Source: Planoprotostelium fungivorum (Eukaryota; Evosea; Variosea; Cavosteliida; Cavosteliaceae). Taken from it: 25,884 nucleotides of DNA. Each line of letters starts with the position of its first letter. The first letter of the stretch is position 1. Below, piece after piece: positions 11,155-21,672 of this stretch. A program made the translations under genes and the position numbers. The notes under the pieces were generated by a model. It was given only the letters and a program-made list of their open reading frames with translations. It had not been told where the DNA came from and searched no databases. The stretch is from positions 1-25,884 of the forward strand of contig MDYQ01000310.1 of assembly GCA_003024175.1 (NCBI GenBank), read 5' to 3'.

Positions 11155-11527
11155 AAGGGTGGTGGCTAAGAGGCAGGAATTATACGCAACATTTTCTAAA
11201 TCGCATTTTGGTCTCTTAACACTATAGGATGATGCATTGTGCTCTGAAAGTACTCTATGTGCTGTTGGATTGATTTTTTGAAAAGTTTTTTGGTACTCAT
11301 GGTGATGATTTTTACAAAAAGCTAAACAGCAGAAGCGATTTAGCTCTGATACTGGGAGTGCTTAAGCGATATCGCTCTGCAGAGGAAGCAGATGATCCAT
11401 AGACTATGCACTTATGGCCACAGATTGATCTCATAGTTGTTGGTAAAGCTAAAGCGATTTAGCTGAAATGATGAACGCGATTTAGCCCAATGTTGCGTAT
11501 AAACCCTGCCTCTTAGCCACCACCCCC
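11155..11527. mobile_element. 373-bp non-autonomous MITE, hAT-like, nested in the larger element
   Basis: The element is flanked on both sides by the identical 8-mer AATATTAA (11147-11154 and 11528-11535), a target-site duplication. Its ends form an imperfect inverted repeat of about 50 bp. The left starts AAGGGTGGTGGCTAAGAGG and the right, reversed, starts GGGGGTGGTGGCTAAGAGG; both continue through TATACGCAACATT. There is no coding capacity. The inside repeats GCGATTTAGC near both ends. An 8-bp duplication is the hallmark of hAT transposons, so the transposase would be supplied by a hAT element elsewhere in the genome. Confidence 0.85.
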
Positions 11528-11644
11528 AATATTAATCTAGTCTGCCCAGGCAAGAGCACAGTGTGTACAAAGCATGACAAAAAGAAACACAAAACACACA
11601 ACAATGCTTGCCTCACCACTTTGTGGTTCAGCAAACAAGCAGGT

Positions 11645-11798
11645 GGTGTGTAGAGATTTCCACCCAATCTGCATAAAGCATGCTCTGAGCACACAAAAGC
11701 TTACAAATGTTTTGCAGAGAATTTACAAACTGATCACAGGAGGCAAGCATTCAGTGTGTGGTGAGTTGTAGATAAATGCACTATAATATTCTCTTTTT
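11645..11798 (-). repeat. Right terminal inverted repeat
   Basis: 154 bp, the inverted counterpart of 6956-7109. It ends 22 nt before the first ATG of the frame assigned to MED13 exon 1. Confidence 0.9.
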
Positions 11799-11820
11799 AT
11801 ATGATGGCTGATCTGAAATC

Positions 11821-14800
11821 ATGAATTTGAAGATATCATATATCATTTTCTTGATCTGGACATTTCAAATGGTTGACTTCATTTCAGGATCTGTATCATT
11901 TTTACCGTCCATTTATCAACTTTGTCTCAGCACAGGCAATAACATCACATCCTCTCTTCACAAACTGCCCGCCCACAATCTGTTCACCAGTATTGTAGGC
12001 ATCACAGGTACTTCTCATGAATAATTGTCTGAAGAGTCCAGTGTCCGCCGTACTCTTTTACGGAGAGAATCTTCAGTGCTAGGTCACGTGACGAGTGGGA
12101 GCATTTTGGGACTTTCAGATAACACAAGGAGTGACGAGTTGTGGGTGCTCAAACTGTCTCAATAAAGTCTTCTACTGTTACAGGGATACAGACTGGCATC
12201 ATCTATTCCTTTCACTCTGATGCTTGAAAATATCTTTGACATTGATCCATCATCAGCAGTCAGCTCTATGCCTGGTATCTTCTACGCTATCCTTCTTTTC
12301 GATGCACCAAGTGTACATCTGTCCCTGTCCTTTGACCTCTATCTTCCCTCGATATCTTGTCCGGTACCTGCTATCTACAACAAGTAGGCTATCACCCGCT
12401 TGATATGGAATTATGGTCGTAAGAGGATGCCCCTCTGCCCTAGATGCCATGTACAGCTGGAGGAACAGTTGTTATGTAATATCCTGTTGGAGGTAAAATG
12501 GCCACAGGACAATTCCAAGCCTCAGATTTGCACAAATACCTCCGGGTGACTCGGAACTGCGAATGCGAAACCCCCAAAGATGTCCAAACCAAATGAGACA
12601 TCTCTTCCCCATGCCTGTATAGGATGTTCATTTCAAACATATACACCTTCGTATCCTTATATCAATTGTAATGATAGAGAGATCCTTAACATTCAACAGC
12701 CCGGGACCGATTCGATCAGGTGGAGCAGATATGCTTACACAATCAACGAAGTTCAACCTGCGGAGAAGAGTACGAGAATATCTAGTGAGAATAAGAGTAG
12801 AAACCTACCTGATGTAGTGCCTTCACAACCTTTGATCTCCTGCTACATCAGATGTCTATCCCAGGGATTATCGGCTGTTTGGATGTGGGTGTCCAGCAGC
12901 AGACAGGAGCTGTGGATCTTCGATTATGCTCATCTAGATCTGAAAGATGATGCCATCTTGGTAGATAAGTTGCAGAGTGAGTGCTCGAGAATGAAGAAGT
13001 AAAAACAGAACTGACGTGATGCAGAGGTGGATAGTGGAGTGTGGTACAGATCTAAGGCCGAGGAGGAAAAGAACGTGACTGAGTTATTATTCCTGTCTCT
13101 AGAGAATCGTATGGAATGGGTATTAGCCGCCAGTGGTTTCAAGAGAGTTGGAAACCATTTTCTGTTTCACATCAACACTCTACCAGACAAATGGTGTTTC
13201 CCTCATCTCCATACTGACTGCATCGCACGAGATCAAACACATCATCTATCATCTACGATGCTGTGCATCATCTGAAATCAGATAGTATGCACTCGGTATC
13301 CATTCAATTCTTCTTCCACGGAAATTGTATCTGTTTCTATCTCATCCTCCACCGAAGTAATCTGAAGATGAACTCACAAAGCACCAAAACGATACGATCA
13401 ACGGACAGTGGCAATCACGTGTACTGTTCCTCTCATCTCATTCCTGCACAAGTGAGTCCATCGAAGGAGAGGAGAGTGACGGAGACAGATATCACGCATC
13501 TCCAACCCCGATGTGGCCGTGGCCCAACGACAGTGGAAGAACATGTTCAACTACGATGCGGAGACCATCTCGAGGCTGACATCCATCCACATCCACGGTC
13601 GATCTCACGTCATTCCCTCTGATGTCATCTTCCTCCTCGACATCGATCCCCACCTCTCCTCCTCTGCCCTTCTCAACAATCTATCCCGCAGGTGATTCCC
13701 TCTCATCACCTGAGTCTCACCTGTAAAGATTCTACATGGAGAATCCAGAGGAAGGGATGTGTCTGAACAACATCATGATGAATCACAATGGACTCTTACC
13801 CATCAGTATGAACGGGAGACAGGGGAACGGAGGCCAACAGATCGGACCACTGATCTCCATGGCCTTCTTACACTCTGTCAGCAGTGGAATCTCTTTGACA
13901 TCCACCGTGCACACACAATGGGAGAAGAACAACGAGTCATCGCCCAGTAACGTCGCTCCTTCCCCCTCTCCCTCTCCACAGGTGAATCAAGATCCCCTCT
14001 CTTCTCTGACGGACTCCTCTGATTTGGATGGTAAGCTCATCCTCTCCTCACTCCTGACACTCGGCAGGAATGAACGGAAGGGCGACGAAGAGGAAGGGAG
14101 ATGGAATTTCGAATCAAGCGTCGAAGAAACAGAAGGAGAGCAACGATCTGTCCAATCACTTTGGTATGGAGGATGTGGTGGATGATTTTTCGTTCGACAA
14201 CATGAACCTGATGCCCAATGATCTGGATGATTGGCTGGAGAAACAGCCGACCAAGGGAGCACGGGAGGACATGCTGATGGAAGATTCTTACGCGGAATCC
14301 AATTTCATGAAGAACGAACTCACCATGGAGGACATGGGCATGATGGAGACCTCCGTGAACAACACCCCAGCAGAGGTGAATCCAGCATCGACCATGGATG
14401 GAACACCCACCGTCGGATACTCCACACCGGTCAGTGTGCTTCCACAGAGAACAGAGTCCACCCAATCCATCTCCACACCGAGACAAGAGTACCGTCTACC
14501 CGATGGACCACCCGAGGTGAGATGGAGGATGGAAGGAGAGTGACGGAGACAGACAACCACCATGGAGAGCAACGGAGGGAAGGCAGAGAAGGAGGAGGAG
14601 AAGGGGAAGAAGGAGAACAAGAGCCGAGTGTGGACGGGACTGGGAAAGGAAGAGAAGGTGGAGACGGGAGATGTCATGGGATTCCACTGCCCCGTGGGAT
14701 ATCAACCATTGGGGATATCCACCGATCGATACGTTCTGTCCTCCAAGTACTCCTATGTGCCCAACAAACTGATCAATAGCGTCACGAGCAACAACAAAGC

Positions 14801-17800
14801 GTACAACTATTACACCAGCAAGACTCAAACACCGACAACCATCTTCAGTCCATCAGATGGAACGCCTCGTCTATCGATCGTGAGTCCCTTCTGTCCTTCG
14901 TGAAGACAGAGAAGATGACACAAGCAGATGAGTAGCAATGGAAAGACAGAAGAATTGATCTCCGAGTTGACGAATAGCTCGGTGGAGGTATCGGACAGCA
15001 GCTCAGAGGATGAATCATCCGATGAAGAGAGCAGGACACAGGTCGACAGCGAGACCAAGGACCAAGTGCCCATCGACGCCACAGTCTACTCCCTTCTGTC
15101 ACAGGGAGAAGCAGCTCAGCCCTTCTTGATGCTCACCGGACTTCACAGACCATTTCACAATGACGAGCAGCAAGAGGTATAGACACAGAGTGTTCACATA
15201 CAAATGACATACATACCCCATTCCATACCAAGTTGAAAAGGAAAGAATGTGAATGAAGGACAGGAAGGAAAGAGTGTGGCTGAGGAATTGTCGAGATTCT
15301 GCACAAATTGGAACAAGAAGAAAGAGGGAGAGAGTGGAGAAGAGATGAACATGATGGAGCAGATCTCCATCACATCTTACGACCTCCTGCCCTTCAGGGA
15401 CATCAACGCGGGAATCTACGCCAAGCTGACGGTGGAGCACGTGATGCGGTACAGGAGGAAGAGGAACAGCCACTATAGCAATCCTTGGATATGGAGGATG
15501 ATGGCCTCCTGCATCACAGAGGAGCCCTCTGATGGGCTGTTGAACACTGCCCTCTCTCCTCTCACTCACCCCCTCGGTTCCTTCAATCTCGATCTCCTCC
15601 ACTGCCTTCAACCTTTCCTCTCCCCCCTCTCTAAGGCCTCACTCCTTCTCCCCGAGAATGATCCAAAGTCAGTCATCTTCATTCTTCCTTTATTCTTCAG
15701 CACGATAGATACTGACGGTCAACAGGACCTTACAACCTCTAAACCTTGTACAGTTCTGCTCTTTTGATTCCATGCATCACGGTGAGCGATCATGCCTATG
15801 TAGGGTGACCCCAGCAGAGCCATTATTACCCACATCATCGGAGGAATATGTGGAATGTCTATACACACCCAATCTGTTGGTGGGATACCAAGAGCAATTT
15901 CTATCGATATCACCAGGTGCCCTCTACCTGTGGGAGAAGAGTCGTCTGGAGCCATACTCCCTCAAGAAGAGTGTACTCTATCACGTCATCTCTCCTGATT
16001 CCTCTTCCCTCTCCCCTCTCTCTTCCTTCTTCAGAGACTTGTCCTCCGTCTACGAGGTATGTCTTCCTCTCTTCTCTCTTCCTCTCTCCCCTCTTTCTCT
16101 TTCTCTCTCCTCTCTCTCTCCTCTCTCTCTTCCTTTCTCTCTTCCTCTCTCTCCTCTTATCAACCCCCTATTAGGTATGCAATTTTGGAAAGCATCAACC
16201 GCTGTCGATGAACAAGGGGGACGCGGGAGGCATCAGTCTGTTGAACAGCAAGGGTGGAGCGAATACGAGTCAAGAAGCATACCGAGCATCCCTCGCTCAC
16301 TTCTGTCCCGCACTATGTGAGTGGGATGGAAGGAGAGAACTGATCAATCACAGGCGAGAGGATCATGGAGATCTATGCAGAGTACACAGAGTTCTGCTGT
16401 GTGGTGATTTATTTCATGTGTCCCACCCAAGAGGAAGGACTGTATAGGATGATCATGGAGACATACACCAGCATCATCATGGAGAAGACCTCCCAGTATC
16501 CCAACGTCAACATCATCTTTCAGATCATTCCCATGGAAACCATCATCAAGAGAACGGATGGGTTGTCCACCACTAAAGAGTTGGCATTTTCAGTCTACAA
16601 CAAGATCAGAAGAATCTCATCCGCTGAATTCTCTAACGATAGAGGGGCTGAGGTGTCTTATCTTCCCATTGTACAACTACTTGATCTATTTCATACATCT
16701 GTCCTCCTATCTCTCATCACACATTATGATTCCTACAATCTGTTCATCTAATCATACTGCACCTCTCATCTGTCTTCCATCCAATATTTGCACTCATCTG
16801 AGCCTCAGAATCGCATGAAGTTGTACGAACCATTATTTATAGTCGCTTGCTCCTCCCCCACTGTTGGGATAGCCTCCGGGCAGGTGAGAGAGAGCGATCC
16901 AGAACATGTGTTGAATGAGATAGGGTGTACAAGGGATGAAAGAGTGTGGGGGAGAAGTGCAGACGACACCATCACCACTGAACCCACTGATGATATCGAG
17001 TCATCCGTCCACACCGATGACACCCTCCATGGAGAGAGAGACCCCTGCAGAGAGTCCAGAGTGTGTCAGCCGAGAGAAGATGATCCACTGTGCCTACATG
17101 CTCGGTGATTCAGAGACCTGTCTCGTGGCCACCTTCACCGACGATCGAGGAGAGATCTTAGAGACAGAGACCATTCCCTTCTTCAGAGATGACTCTCTCT
17201 CTAAGGTCCTACGCAGGCTGTGGCTCACCTGCAAACTCATCATCAATCTGGTGGATCACTCATCCTCTTGGAAGTTTGTCATCGCAAAGTTTGGCGAGAT
17301 GAGCTCCTCCGAGCTGAGGGGTGAGTTGTCTGTGGAGAGTAGAGACTGAATGGAGCAGAGTGGGAGGCTGTCATCAACGAGAGTGCAAGCGATCGGGAGG
17401 ACAGCACCCATCAGATGGAGAGCATCATCCTGCTGTCCCTCTCGTTCGATCACTGTCTGCAGCTCGTCCGAGATGGAGAGGACAATGCGTTCCAATCCTT
17501 CGCCTTCTATCCCAAATTCCCCTTCCAAGCACCTCACCTGCCAGAGCCCCTCGCAGTGAGCTGTATCGTCACCCCCATGGCTCTGTCCAACGATGATCAC
17601 TCGGTGGAGATGGAGAACAAAACGGTCAAGATTGTCATCTCCGTCTCTTGGACGTGGGAGTCCTCCAGACAACAGAACTCATCCAAGATGGTGAGAATCA
17701 ATCATCGTCCATCGGTGGCTGACCTAGACAGATCGACTTCCAGAGCTCAGTGGACGTGCAAGACTTGCTGAGAACCATTACGTTCCAATACTTCAACCTG

Positions 17801-17905
17801 AGCTGGCTGACGGTATCCCCCATGTGGAACAGGAGACAATCAGCTCTTCCCTTCCACATTGCCGTCTTGAAGCGAATGGCACGTGCATCAGCCCTCTTTA
17901 CATAA
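11821..17905 (+). CDS. MED13: Mediator complex subunit 13
   Basis: MED13 links the CDK8 kinase module to core Mediator in the nucleus. Exon 1 (to about 12006) ends SLHKLPAHNLFTSIVGITG; exon 2 begins near 12690 with IRWSRYAY. Together these resemble the conserved start SLEDCHSNLF...GIKWRRY. Further hallmarks: QELWIFDYAHLDL, SIQFFFHGNCICF, DDWLEKQP, NLLVGYQEQFLSISPGAL, LYLWEKSRLEPYSLKKSVLY, EYTEFCCVVIYFMCP, PNVNIIFQIIPMETI, MKLYEPLFIVAC, WKFVIAKFGEM and the terminal TFQYFNLSWLTVSP...ALPFHIAVLKRMA, stop 17903-17905. At roughly 1,500 residues or fewer it is shorter than vertebrate MED13, mainly in the disordered centre. Many introns are near 40 nt; one at 16057-16174 is a long CT-rich tract. The start (11821 or 11869) and the first intron junction are unsure because the simplest join is out of phase. 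Confidence 0.9.
12253..12450 (-). CDS. Unidentified open frame inside MED13 intron 1, antisense
   Basis: The minus strand is open for 65 codons from an ATG at 12450. The sequence looks like real protein: IIPYQAGDSLLVVDSRYRTR, then YRGKIEVKGQGQMYTWCIEK. Upstream on the same strand at 12455-12646 is another coding-like frame (HLVWTSLGVSHSQFRVTRR), possibly joined through an intron ending in CCTCCAG or CCAACAG. The family is not recognised; the GD.LLVVDSRYR..YRGKI pattern suggests a small beta-barrel domain. It may be a nested gene, or a fragment inserted into the intron. Confidence 0.35.
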   Translation of the reverse strand: MASRAEGHPLTTIIPYQAGDSLLVVDSRYRTRYRGKIEVKGQGQMYTWCIEKKDSVEDTRHRADC

Positions 17906-17923
17906 ATCTGTTCGTACGTTCTT

Positions 17924-19331
17924 TCATTCATCCCAGCAGTTGAAGAGGTACCGTAACAGCCGTGACACCACGTACACGTTGAGACTGTTTCCCATCAACT
18001 TGTACAGTTGTGTGCGGCTCATCCCTGATGGAAATGAAAATGTTGCAGGAAATCCCATGAGGTTAGCGATCTCTTTCGGGCTAAAGTATCGAATGCCTGT
18101 CCTACTTCAGCACAATTCATCTTCTGTCATTCTTATTCTCACAAAGATGCATCATGGCCTCTCCGTTCTTCCAAGGTCCCTCCTGTTCAAATTAGAAAGG
18201 CGATAATTCTGTGACCTACCTCATCAGAAAGAATGAGAAGGCTACCCGTGCCCTCCATATACGCGGCTGTTCCATTCAGTCTGTGTCGATCTCATTCATA
18301 TTTACCGTAGTTCTTCGTGAAGCAATTCGTGCGACGAGATTTTGGTCTGACTAGATCTACAAGAATGAATATCATTTCAAATACGAATGGACCATAGAAG
18401 AGTCCTCACCAGATACGAGACCATATCTCTTGATCGTGTCCACGGGAACTCGTAACTCAGAATCAACTGGGATGTCCTCAAGGTAATTGTCTATCGTGTG
18501 ACAGTCTTCGCTCTCTTCTATCGCACAGCGACTATCTCCGGGAACCGCATAAAGGATGCTCCCATCGTTCTGGTCTAAGAATGGCTGAGGTAACAGTTTC
18601 GCCTTCCATGGTCAGATCGATTGCATATCAGCATAACTCACCACCATGTAATATCTCAGTCTCGAATTTGGTATTCGATATTGGGTGGGATTCAACAGAA
18701 ATTCACGGTATTGATAATCACATTGAGTCAACTGTTGGATCATCATATCTCTGCTATCTGACTCCTGAGTCGAGTGAACATCATCACTCAGGAGATCTCC
18801 TCTGAGTGAGCAAACGCTCACTTCAAATCCTTTGACGTTCTCCATCAATATATACAGCGGCTTTTGTTTCAACAGCGGTAAAACGGAGAGTATGTGCAAA
18901 AAGCTCTTCGATCGAGTGTCTTGACTCCCTTTCTGTTGGCCTTGTCTGTAGCTATAAGCGATACAATCGTCTCTTTGTTCACCTTGTATACGGCTGGCAG
19001 GGTGGGGACTGATTGATCTGTTAATTCGAAATAAAGCATCCTCTATTCACCATAAGCCAAGTGTTGGCATTCCAACGATCGATTGCATCTACACTGATCG
19101 TATCGAGATTCTTCTATCACATGGTATTCAACAAACAGTTCTGATGCGTCAGCTCACTGATTGCGGCTTGACAGAGGGAAAATTATGGTGGTAAACAGTA
19201 TTTCCACCAGAGTTGATGTCGACTGCAGCAACAATCCGATATTGACTTTGTGGAAATGCAGTAGATAGAGCCAAGTGCATCCCTCCAACCCCGCTGTATA
19301 GCTCTAACACTCTCAGTTCTTCTCCCTCCAT
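17924..19331 (-). CDS. TRDMT1: tRNA (cytosine-38-C5) methyltransferase
   Basis: This is DNMT2, the DNA-methyltransferase-like enzyme that methylates C38 of tRNA-Asp and related tRNAs. Start at 19329-19331 (MEGEELRVLELYSGVGGMH, SAM-binding motif I). Short introns separate KNLDTISVDAIDRWNANTW, then SPPCQPYTR with the catalytic Cys of motif IV, then KSFLHILSVLPLL, LYILMENVKGFEVS (the ENV motif), NPTQYRIPNSRLRYYMV, NYLEDIPVD, RTNCFTKNYAAYMEGTGSL and FSPKEIANLMGFPATFSFP. The last motif is LMGNSLNVYVVSRLL, ending FNCWDE and the stop at 17924-17926. All key motifs are intact, so it should be active. Exon borders between 18160 and 18640 are approximate. It is convergent with MED13, with only 18 nt between the stop codons. 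Confidence 0.95.
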
Positions 19332-19411
19332 CTTCCGAAAAAAATGAAGAACGAAAACATCGTTGGCCACAAACAACGAACACATCATCGGTCTTCACCG
19401 ACGTTTAGAAG

Positions 19412-21534
19412 ATGTTGAATACGGGTAAATCCACCAGGAAGTTGCCATCATTGGCGAATCTGCTCTTGTTCTCACCCAAAGATGTGAAGGAGGGAGAAGA
19501 ATATAAAAAGGTCTTGTACTTCCACCCCACCACAGAGCCACAAGAAGAACAGGCCAAGCATTTGGGTCTTTCAGAAGCTTTAATCAATTTCACCAGGTAG
19601 GTCTATTCATCTCATTCTCGGCTTGACAATAAATCAGTAAATTCTCACCTAAGCAGCCATGTGAGGTGGTTCATTTTGAGAAACATACCACTGTCGTCAA
19701 AGAACCCGAACCCGGCTTCTGGCTTGTGATGGTGAGGCGACAATAAGTCTCACATGCGATTATTTATAACAACAACAGAGACTGACCAACACCGTGGTGA
19801 CAAAAATGAAAGATGGAAAGCCACACACGGAATACAGAGAGCAAGAAGTAGATGATCAGCTGCTGATGCAAGTTCTCGTTCGCATCTACCAAATGTTCAA
19901 GGTAGATTGAGAAGAGAGACAATTTGATCCAACACAACAGTTGTTCAATGGGACGTTCACAACGATTGCGAAGAGGGGAGAAGTTGAGCTGAAGAGAGTG
20001 CTGGCAGAATTTATGGATGTCTATATTCCCACGATTCGCTTTGACAAGGTCAATCTCTTCAACACCTTGGATGGTGTTCACTTCCTTCCAGTCGACCGCA
20101 ACATCTATCTCGGGTAATTGACTTCATCCATTGTTCTTCCATCGCTTCTGATATCACTCCCATCACTTCTGCTCATATTTGTATCATTTCTTGCACTTGT
20201 ATCATATCTATATATCTATCTGTGCACTTGTATCATATTTATATCTATCTGTGCATTGATTCTAAATGTGATACAGAATACAGACCTTCATCCATATCGT
20301 TGAGAACACATTTCCATCCATCAGACAGACCTTCTTCTTACACGATGATCATCTCGTGTGGTCTGGCCTGGAGCAGGATGACATGAGAGTCTTATACTCT
20401 TGGATCGTCTCTCATGTTCTCCCCGCTACTGCTAAGGTATCCTCCTCTCTTTCATCTCTTCTCCTTCATCTCCTCTCTCCTCTCATGTCTCTCCTGATCT
20501 TTACTATTCCACAATATAAATATGAATGAAATGGGATAAAGAAGAGCAGGAGACACCGAATGATATTCTGGGGATCAATCCAGATGCACCCCGAACGGGA
20601 CCAACGCAAGCAGAACTGATCCACTCAGACTACTTCCTCAACAAGTCGAACAACAGCACTTCATTCCTCACCAAAACACTCTCTGGTCATTCTCTCACGT
20701 GCGTTACTCTACATCACCCATTCTATGCATGTCACTCTACATCATTCATTCTATGCATGTCACTCTACATCATTCATTCTATGCATGTCATTCGATGCTT
20801 ATGATGCCAACAGAGCGACGACAACAGAAGACATCAGAGCACTACCATTGATCTACATTGGACCGAAAGAGGAGAAATTGGCGTTGATCATGTACCAGGT
20901 GAGAGAATGAGAGAGGAACGACTGAGAGAAATAGATTGGACAAATCACAGTGACATTTATGGTGGGAGAGACGGAGGGAGGAAAGGAGAAACAACTCGAT
21001 GCCAACTTCTGTAAGAGCTTGGGCACTTTTGTCATTCATCAGATGACCTTCGCCTCCTCTTTAGAAGAGCTATACAACCGAAGACAAGTGTGAGTCGCAT
21101 GATCGAATCGTGAGAGTGAAGTGGAACAGAATGGAGGAAGAGTATCGATACATATACTTCAATCACATCAATCTGGCCCTAAAGACATCGTACAAGGACA
21201 AGGGGGCCACGATGTCCAGGGACACTATGAATATACTCAACACCATCCACACTGACTTTGAAAAGTGATTCTAGTGTTGGGAGTGAATACTGACAGAGAT
21301 AGGTCCACGGAGAAGATCAGTGAAGTTGTGGTTCGAACATCCGACGATCGCTGGATCGTGGGAAGGAAATCCGAGCAGAGAGAGTTCTACGTCATCTTTG
21401 ATAACAATAAGAACGATCATCTCATGCAGATCAACGGTGATCTCTCTTCATGTTCACGAACGGCCTCTGACCCATCGACAGACCAAGTGCGGAAGTTGAG
21501 TGCGACTTATTTCAACAACATATTCATTGATTGA
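19412..21534 (+). CDS. CCZ1: Vacuolar fusion protein CCZ1 (Mon1-Ccz1 Rab7 GEF subunit)
   Basis: CCZ1 pairs with MON1 to activate Rab7 on late endosomes. Start at 19412 (MLNTGKSTRKLPSLANLLLF). Exons joined through short introns read GLSEALINFT, EPEPGFWLVM, QVLVRIYQMFKLFNGTF, HFLPVDRNIYLG, HDDHLVWSGLEQDDMRVLYS, IYIGPKEEKLALIMYQ-type sequence, the YRYIYFNHINLALKTS region, RTSDDRWIVGRKSEQREFYV and the terminal VRKLSATYFNNIFID. Spacing and order match animal CCZ1, including its longin regions. It is divergent from TRDMT1 with only 80 nt between start codons, so the two probably share a promoter. Several introns carry tandem repeats. No disruption seen. Confidence 0.94.
20192..20251. repeat. Two-copy 29-31 bp tandem repeat in a CCZ1 intron
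   Basis: TGCACTTGTATCATAT followed by a TATATCTATCTG tail occurs twice in tandem (20192-20222 and 20223-20251). It lies within the intron after NIYLG. Confidence 0.75.
20706..20789. repeat. Three-copy 28-bp minisatellite in a CCZ1 intron
   Basis: The units at 20706-20733, 20734-20761 and 20762-20789 are identical except for two bases in the first. The array makes this intron clearly longer than the roughly 40-nt norm. Confidence 0.9.
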
Positions 21535-21672
21535 TCAATGTAAAACAAGATAAAGAAGAGCCTTCTTTGCGATGTGTTCTTTTATGCACTTTTTTAGTTT
21601 AGTTTATATGGTTGAGTTGTAGAGGGACGCCAATCCCTGAAATTGCATTTTCCCAGCTCGATCAACCCGAGG

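Larger units (their letters stand above)
6956..11798. mobile_element. Degenerate DNA transposon with long terminal inverted repeats, Polinton/Maverick-like or Ginger-like
   Basis: The ends at 6956-7109 and 11645-11798 are near-identical inverted copies starting AAAAAGAGAATAT. The interior is visibly richer in A+T than the flanking genes. It carries a broken retroviral-type integrase and several unidentified open frames on both strands. Long inverted repeats plus a retroviral-type integrase suggest a Polinton/Maverick, or a Ginger-type element. At 4.8 kb it is far shorter than an intact Polinton, and I see no type-B polymerase, packaging ATPase, protease or capsid gene, so it would be internally deleted. 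I could not identify a clear target-site duplication at the outer ends. It fills the gap between divergent MPDU1 and MED13. Confidence 0.75.

Noticed and set aside
6954-11804. Possible target-site duplication at the outer ends of the large element
   Set aside because: The bases outside the left and right repeats (poly-A versus TATATG) do not match over 5-8 bp.
12580-12685. Upstream extension of the MED13 exon 2 frame (MSKPNETSLPHACIGC...)
   Set aside because: It does not resemble the MED13 N-terminus, whereas the frame ending at about 12006 does. It is more likely intron sequence.
15848-16174. Leu/Ser-rich open frame over the CT-rich tract
   Set aside because: It is an intron polypyrimidine repeat of MED13 read through; exon homology stops at SSVYE and resumes at CNFGKHQPL.
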